Below, one piece after another: positions 59,964 through 64,000 of a stretch of 64,000 nucleotides of DNA. Origin of the DNA: Sva-07 sp963715285. GTDB taxonomy: Bacteria > Actinomycetota > Acidimicrobiia > Acidimicrobiales > Ilumatobacteraceae. The notes under the pieces are model-generated. The model did not search any database. It saw only the letters and a list, made by a program, of their open reading frames with translations, and was not told the DNA's origin. The DNA is taken from NCBI GenBank assembly GCA_963715285.1, contig CAVQRU010000044.1:62001-126000 (forward strand), given 5' to 3'. The position numbers were made by a program, and so were the translations under genes. The stretch's first letter is position 1. Each line of letters starts with the position of its first letter.

Positions 59964-61441
59964 TTGTTGGTGGGCAGGGCGTCGACGAACCGATAGTCCT
60001 TCGGACGCTTGAAGCGGGCGATCGTGTTGAGGCATGCCTGGTCGAGGTCGTCGACCGTCGGCCGCGCATCGCGGTCGGCGACGACGAAGGCGACGACCGC
60101 CTCGCCCCACTCCGGGTCGGGCCGGCCGACCACAGAGACCGCCTTGACCCCCGGGTGGCGCAACAGTGCTTCTTCGACCTCCCGGGGATAGATGTTCATG
60201 CCGCCGCTGATGATCAGATCCTTCGAGCGATCACGCAGGGTGAGGTACCCCTCCTCGTCGAAGCTGCCCATGTCACCCGTGTGGAGCCAACCGTTGCGAA
60301 GCGTGTCGGCTGTGGCTTCCGGCTGGTTCCAGTAGCCCTTCATCACCACGTCGCCACGCACGACGACCTCACCGATCTCGCCGACGGGGACCTGGTGGTC
60401 GTCCTCGTCGACGACCTGGACCTCGACATCGGTTCGCGGGAACCCGACGCTCTGCAGCCGCTCACTCCAGCGCGCATCATCGCGATCGGCGTGGTCGGCC
60501 TTCGACAGCGCCGTGATGGTCATCGGCGTCTCGCCCTGTCCGTAGATCTGGGCGAGACGGGGGCCGAGGACATCCAGGGCCACCTCGAGATCGGCCAGAT
60601 ACATCGGCGCACCGCCGTAGACGATCGTCTTCAGATTGGCGAGATCGGCGGCGGCGATCGCCGGGTCGGTCGACAGCCGCTTCACCATGATCGGCGCGGC
60701 GAAGAAGGACATGCCCGACCAGCGCTGGAGCAGCCGGGCGATCTCGGCTGGGTCGGCTCCACCGGTCTCGGGGATGACGCTGACTGCGCCACGCGCCACG
60801 TGCGGCAGCCCGTACAGCCCCGACCCGTGCGAAATCGGCGCCGCGTGGAGAACACAGTCGCCGGGCGACACGGGGTCGATGTCGGCGAAGTAGCTGAGGG
60901 ACATCATCAGCAGGTTGTGGTGCGTGAGCGTTGCGCCCTTGGGTCGGCCCGTCGTGCCGCTCGTGTAGAACAGCCAGGCGGCGGCGTCGGGTTGCCGGTC
61001 GACGACCGCGATCGGCACCGAACCGGTCAGTCCGATCCATCGCTCACCGGGCGCCACGACGACCGCCCGGAGCGACTCGACCGTGTTCACCAGCGGTTCG
61101 ACGTCGTCGGCGTGGTCGGCGTCGGTGATCACCACCGAGGTGCCGCTGTGGTCGAGAATGTAGGCGACCTCGTCGCGATGGAGACGAGAATTGACCGGCA
61201 CGGCCACCAGACCGGCGTGCCAGATGCCGAACAGCGCTTCGAGATACTCCGGCCGGTTGCGCATGAGGATCGCCACACGCTCGCCCTCGGCCAATCCGAG
61301 GCTGTTCCGCAATCCGCCGGCCACGCTCGCGGTCCGAGCGGCGAACGTGGCCCAGTCGGCGTGGACGAGCATGCCTTCCGCCAACGCAGGAGCGTCGGGC
61401 CGACGCCGACCGTGACGTTCGACCCAGACCGCGAGGTTCAT
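59912..61441 (-). CDS. AMP-dependent acyl-CoA synthetase/ligase (class I adenylate-forming)
   Basis: A 509-aa adenylating enzyme joining a carboxylate to CoA via an acyl-AMP. A3 AWLFYTSGTTGRPKGAT near residue 160, A5 IYGQGETPMTI near 295, A7 WLHTGDMGSFDEEGYL near 380, A8 DRSKDLIISGGMNIYPREVE near 405 and the catalytic A10 Lys in PTNNYGKVLKRELRE near 495. The usual T-E of A5 is G-E (QGETP). GGAGGGACGG lies before the ATG. Fatty or aromatic acid specificity is not clear. Confidence 0.9.
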   Translation of the reverse strand: MNLAVWVERHGRRRPDAPALAEGMLVHADWATFAARTASVAGGLRNSLGLAEGERVAILMRNRPEYLEALFGIWHAGLVAVPVNSRLHRDEVAYILDHSGTSVVITDADHADDVEPLVNTVESLRAVVVAPGERWIGLTGSVPIAVVDRQPDAAAWLFYTSGTTGRPKGATLTHHNLLMMSLSYFADIDPVSPGDCVLHAAPISHGSGLYGLPHVARGAVSVIPETGGADPAEIARLLQRWSGMSFFAAPIMVKRLSTDPAIAAADLANLKTIVYGGAPMYLADLEVALDVLGPRLAQIYGQGETPMTITALSKADHADRDDARWSERLQSVGFPRTDVEVQVVDEDDHQVPVGEIGEVVVRGDVVMKGYWNQPEATADTLRNGWLHTGDMGSFDEEGYLTLRDRSKDLIISGGMNIYPREVEEALLRHPGVKAVSVVGRPDPEWGEAVVAFVVADRDARPTVDDLDQACLNTIARFKRPKDYRFVDALPTNNYGKVLKRELRERLAAE

Positions 61442-61642
61442 TGCACCGTCCCTCCGGAGCCGGAGATCAGGTGGCCGTCGAGCTGCATCTCACCCAGCAC
61501 GTGGCCATCGTATGCAGCGCCCACGCATCGCCGGCGAGCCGATCGAGCCGCGCAGTACCATCGAGGCGCCGGGACCACGACGCGGCACGCGACGACCGCG
61601 ACCCGCAAACGACCGTATGCACCCGACGACCGACCCGATCCG

Positions 61643-62068
61643 ATGAAGCTCACCGAGCACGATGCACTCGACCGGTTGGTCCGTCACGATCACGGCGTCC
61701 TGTCGACAATGCACGTCGACCGCGGCGTCGACGCCGTGCCGGTGGTGTACGCGGTCGACGACGGCTTCGTCGGGATTCCGGTCGACCGCGTCAAGCCGAA
61801 GTCGTCACTGCGGCTGCAACGAGAGCGCAACCTCGAAGCCGACCCGCGGGCCGTCATCCTGATCGAGCACTGGGATCGCGGAGACTGGTCCAGACTGTGG
61901 TGGGTTCGAGCCGAGCTTCGCTGGGAGGGCGCCGACACGGGTCGCGAGGCCGCCCTCGCGTCGCACCTGGCCGAGCGCTACCCGCAATACCGGGACCAGC
62001 CTTTCACGCGGGTGCTGGCGCTCCGCATCGTGACCCTGTCCGGCTGGGCCGCGACCGAGACCGTTTGA
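61643..62068 (+). CDS. PPOX-class split-barrel protein (TIGR03668-like)
   Basis: A 141-aa F420/flavin split-barrel protein. LVRHDHGVLSTMHVDRGVDAVPVVYAVDDGF and PKSSLRLQRERNLEADPRAV give the two cofactor strands, and LIEHWDRGDWSRLWWVRAELRW is distinctive for the TIGR03668 group. Activity unknown. ATG 61643 begins the conserved domain; the longer open frame upstream is antisense of the ligase. Its end lies next to a truncated fetB. Confidence 0.85.
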   Translation: MKLTEHDALDRLVRHDHGVLSTMHVDRGVDAVPVVYAVDDGFVGIPVDRVKPKSSLRLQRERNLEADPRAVILIEHWDRGDWSRLWWVRAELRWEGADTGREAALASHLAERYPQYRDQPFTRVLALRIVTLSGWAATETV

Positions 62069-62632
62069 GGGGAGAACCGCACTCGGCTGCGAAGTGGGGC
62101 GTCGAACGGCGCGCTCGGGGCGGCGCTGGTCGTCCTGCTCGCGATGGCTGTGCTGGCTGCACGGTGGGGTCGACTCGGCTTGACCCGCGACCTGTTCGTT
62201 GCTGCGTGTCGCGCAATCGTGCAGCTCATTGCGATCGCCGGGATCGTGATCGGTGGGTCGATGACAGCGCACGCGCTGGTCTGTCGTCGGGCATTCGATT
62301 CGCTGCGGAGCGACTTCGGTCAGGTCGAGGCCGGACTGGCGCTCGGATTCCGACGGCGTTGGGCGATCGACAACGTCATCAATCTTCATGCGCCCGAGGC
62401 GCTGGTGCCCGTGCTCGACCAGACCCGCACGGTTGGCCTCGTCACCCTGCCCGGAGCATTCGTGGGCGTACTCCTCGGCGGTGGATCTGCGGCCGACGCG
62501 GCGGCGACCCAAGTGCTGGTACTGGTCGGGCTGCTCGCGGCGGAGACCATGGTCGTCGTGGCCTCGACCTGGTTGATCGCCGACGGCAGGATCCTCTGCG
62601 CGGACCTCCGCGATCGACGGCCCACCGCTTGA
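62069..62632 (+). pseudogene. FetB-type ABC permease with internal deletion
   Basis: The frame reads WGRLGLTRDLFVAACRAIVQLIAIAGIV, then jumps to VIGGSMTAHALVCRRAFDSLR, VEAGLALGFRRR, LVPVLDQTRTVGLVTLPGAF and VGVLLGGGSAADAAATQVLV. In UPF0014/FetB proteins (about 250 aa, seven spans) some 70-80 residues with three membrane helices separate the first two blocks; here they are missing. The only in-frame ATG (62144) comes after the first hydrophobic residues. Probably a non-functional remnant of an iron/metal homeostasis exporter. Confidence 0.7.
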
Positions 62633-62696
62633 CCCTCCGTCGATCGGGAATCACCACGAGTGCGGTCATGGCGGACGGTCGAGGCACAGGAAGCCA

Positions 62697-63611
62697 TCAG
62701 GTTCGTGGTGGGACGGGGATGCGCATCAGGTCCTCGGCGATCACGACGTCGCCGTCGAACTCGCTGCGCGCCTCGTCGGCGAAGACCTGATCGTCGACGT
62801 AGCGTCGCGAGAAGTGGGTCAACACCAGTCGTCGCACGCCGGCGTCGCGTGCGAGTCGACCGGCCTGCCGCGCCGTGAGATGCCCGTACTTCTCGGCCAT
62901 GTCGGCGTCGACGTCGAGGAAGGTCGACTCGCACACCAGCAGGTCGGCGCCCTCGGCGAGTTGCCGCGCACCGGGGCACGAGCGGGTGTCCATCACGAAC
63001 GCGAACACCTGCCCCCGGCGATGCTCGCTCACCTCCTCCACGTTCACCGTCCGGCCGTCGTGGTCGATCCAACCGTGCTCCTGGAGCTGCCCGATCGACG
63101 GGCCCGTGATGCCCAGCGCATCGAGCCGGTCGGCGATCATGTGACGCCGGTCGGGTTCCTCGACCCGGTAGCCGACAGCGTCCACGCGGTGCGACAGTTC
63201 CATCGCGCTGATCGTCACGAGATCGTCCTGGTGGATCACACCTGGACGCATCACCGGGCGGCCGTCGACCGGCACGTGTTCCTGGCCGGCGGTGGCGAAA
63301 CGGAGCCGCTCGAAATGCGACTGTCCGCTGACCGGGTAGTGCACGGGGACGGGCAGGCTGCCGGCGTCGAGCGACAGTCGCATGATCATCCCGGGCAGGC
63401 CCAGACAGTGGTCGCCGTGGAAGTGCGTGATGCAGATCCGGTCCACCGACGCCGCCGACACCCCGGCCAGGGTGAACTGCCGTTGCGTCCCCTCACCGGG
63501 ATCGAACAGGATCGCCTCACCGTCCCAACGCAGCAGGTAGCCGTTGTGGTTCCGATGCCGGGTGGGAGCCTGGCTCGCCGTGCCCAGCACCACCAGTTCA
63601 CGCACCGACAT
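62697..63611 (-). CDS. rnz: Ribonuclease Z/MBL-fold hydrolase
   Basis: A 304-aa metallo-beta-lactamase-fold enzyme of the tRNase Z/ElaC type, which matures tRNA 3' ends. Amino strand ELVVLGTASQAPTRHRNHNGYLLRW, AILFDPGEGTQRQF, the zinc motif ITHFHGDHCLGLPGM near residue 60, a later Asp in FVMDTRSCPG, and the closing VLTHFSRRY with the last His ligand. ATG 63611 (MSVRELVVLG) was chosen over 63647. A TACCAT word on the minus strand 8 nt upstream suggests a nearly leaderless mRNA. It could be a paralogue, so rnz is probable rather than certain. Confidence 0.85.
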   Translation of the reverse strand: MSVRELVVLGTASQAPTRHRNHNGYLLRWDGEAILFDPGEGTQRQFTLAGVSAASVDRICITHFHGDHCLGLPGMIMRLSLDAGSLPVPVHYPVSGQSHFERLRFATAGQEHVPVDGRPVMRPGVIHQDDLVTISAMELSHRVDAVGYRVEEPDRRHMIADRLDALGITGPSIGQLQEHGWIDHDGRTVNVEEVSEHRRGQVFAFVMDTRSCPGARQLAEGADLLVCESTFLDVDADMAEKYGHLTARQAGRLARDAGVRRLVLTHFSRRYVDDQVFADEARSEFDGDVVIAEDLMRIPVPPRT

Positions 63612-63683
63612 CGCGCCCGATGGTAGGTCGTCCGCGGGATCCATCCATCCCCACCGGGACGCTCGGGTTCGACGGTGGGTCTC

Positions 63684-63704
63684 GACGGTCGGGGTTCGAC
63701 CGTC
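63684..63704. terminator. Hairpin at the alkyl sulfatase stop
   Basis: GACGGTC-N7-GACCGTC, a perfect 7-bp stem, overlaps the stop of the minus-strand sulfatase gene and precedes rnz. No T-run, so termination strength is unclear. Confidence 0.4.
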
Positions 63705-64000
63705 AGGGTTCCACGATGGGGAAGCCGCCGAGGAAGACGTCGAGGTGTTCGATGATCGTGCGCAGAGCGTCGGCATCGCCATCGATGGTGAGATCGCCCG
63801 AGTCGATCGCGTCGTCGAGCGTGCGCTCCGCTGCCACCACCGCCGCCAACACCTCGCGGGTGGTGGTGACGGTCGCATCGGCGTCGTCGGCCTGCTTGTC
63901 GACGCGGTAGCGCAGCGCCCGGTGCGACAGCCCGACGAACCACTTCTCGTCGAGGTCGCTCACCACGAGGTTGATCGCGAGGTCGACGCGGCCGAGTTCC
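63703..64000 (-). CDS. Alkyl/aryl sulfatase C-terminal part (window-edge partial)
   Basis: The last 99 codons of a gene entering from beyond the window. The reading GRVDLAINLVVSDLDEKWFVG, then DDADATVTTTREVLAAVVAA, and DAIDSGDLTIDGDADALRTI matches the SCP2-like C-terminal domain of SdsA1/BDS1 alkyl sulfatases (sterol-carrier fold, surfactant binding). The catalytic metallo-beta-lactamase domain would lie outside. A stand-alone SCP2 protein is the alternative. Confidence 0.7.
   Translation of the reverse strand, partial: ELGRVDLAINLVVSDLDEKWFVGLSHRALRYRVDKQADDADATVTTTREVLAAVVAAERTLDDAIDSGDLTIDGDADALRTIIEHLDVFLGGFPIVEP

Noticed and set aside
60155..62068. A 637-aa reading of the PPOX gene
   Set aside because: All but the last 141 residues are antisense to a well-conserved acyl-CoA ligase. 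The domain begins at ATG 61643.

Overview
The window reads as one contiguous chromosomal stretch of a high-GC actinobacterium. Genes are tightly packed on both strands, GC at third codon positions is strong, GTG starts are common, and several transcripts look leaderless. The enzyme repertoire includes six probable F420-linked oxidoreductases, a mycothiol-type DinB/maleylpyruvate isomerase protein, a TIGR03085 protein, acyl-CoA enzymes and a FAD-less molybdenum hydroxylase. My inference from this mix is Acidimicrobiia (Ilumatobacter-like). No marker gene in the window proves it.

Layout. 0-7.6 kb: membrane transport (an ABC-type permease, an F420 luciferase-like enzyme, an FtsX-permease pair with its ATPase, and a DrrAB-like exporter). 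7.6-18.8 kb: Hsp20, a PPOX-type F420 protein, an acyl-CoA dehydrogenase divergent from a His-rich PadR regulator, a molybdenum hydroxylase, GNAT, two small proteins, and two MarR-controlled redox clusters. 18.8-27.4 kb: Fur, a large membrane-anchored secreted protein, a frameshifted N-carbamoyl-D-amino-acid hydrolase coupled to a 1376-aa FHA/FtsK (EccC-like) ATPase, and a divergent sigma-like HTH protein. 27.4-31.3 kb: enoyl-CoA hydratase, an F420 luciferase-like enzyme, TIGR03085, SDR, TetR and tRNA-Lys. 31.4-36.5 kb: a four-gene ABC transporter plus two-component operon. 36.6-43 kb: FAD monooxygenase, a broken subtilisin flanked by related repeats, TetR with a DinB-type enzyme, and small proteins. 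43.1-46.2 kb: a response regulator fused to a thioredoxin-reductase-like flavoprotein, with a cNMP-binding histidine kinase. 46.2-50 kb: gene debris and minisatellites, endonuclease V, NagB, a methyltransferase and a CoA-binding protein. 50.2-56.6 kb: a coiled-coil protein with a GAF-GAF-PAS adenylate cyclase, then a secernin/aminotransferase/kinase-like cluster. 56.7-64 kb: F420 luciferase-like enzyme, OmpR-type regulator with GAF histidine kinase, acyl-CoA ligase, PPOX protein, a truncated FetB, RNase Z, and the 3' end of an alkyl sulfatase.

How it fits together. The window is dominated by small, locally regulated modules: regulator, visible dyad operator, and one to three redox or efflux genes. 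Operators can be read directly upstream of PadR, both MarR genes and one TetR. Three signalling units occur (RR-TrxR-like with cNMP kinase, ABC-linked NarL system, adenylate cyclase with coiled coil). Two hairpin families mark gene ends: odd-length palindromes centred on GTC-N-GAC, and a larger hairpin that is amplified three times in tandem after padR. A third dispersed repeat occurs near tRNA-Lys and on both sides of the broken protease. Gene decay is frequent (protease, N-carbamoyl hydrolase, FetB, and three short remnants).

The best candidates for something undescribed are the cysteine-free RR/thioredoxin-reductase-like fusion with its kinase, and the FHA/FtsK-hydrolase operon that has no visible WXG100 partner.
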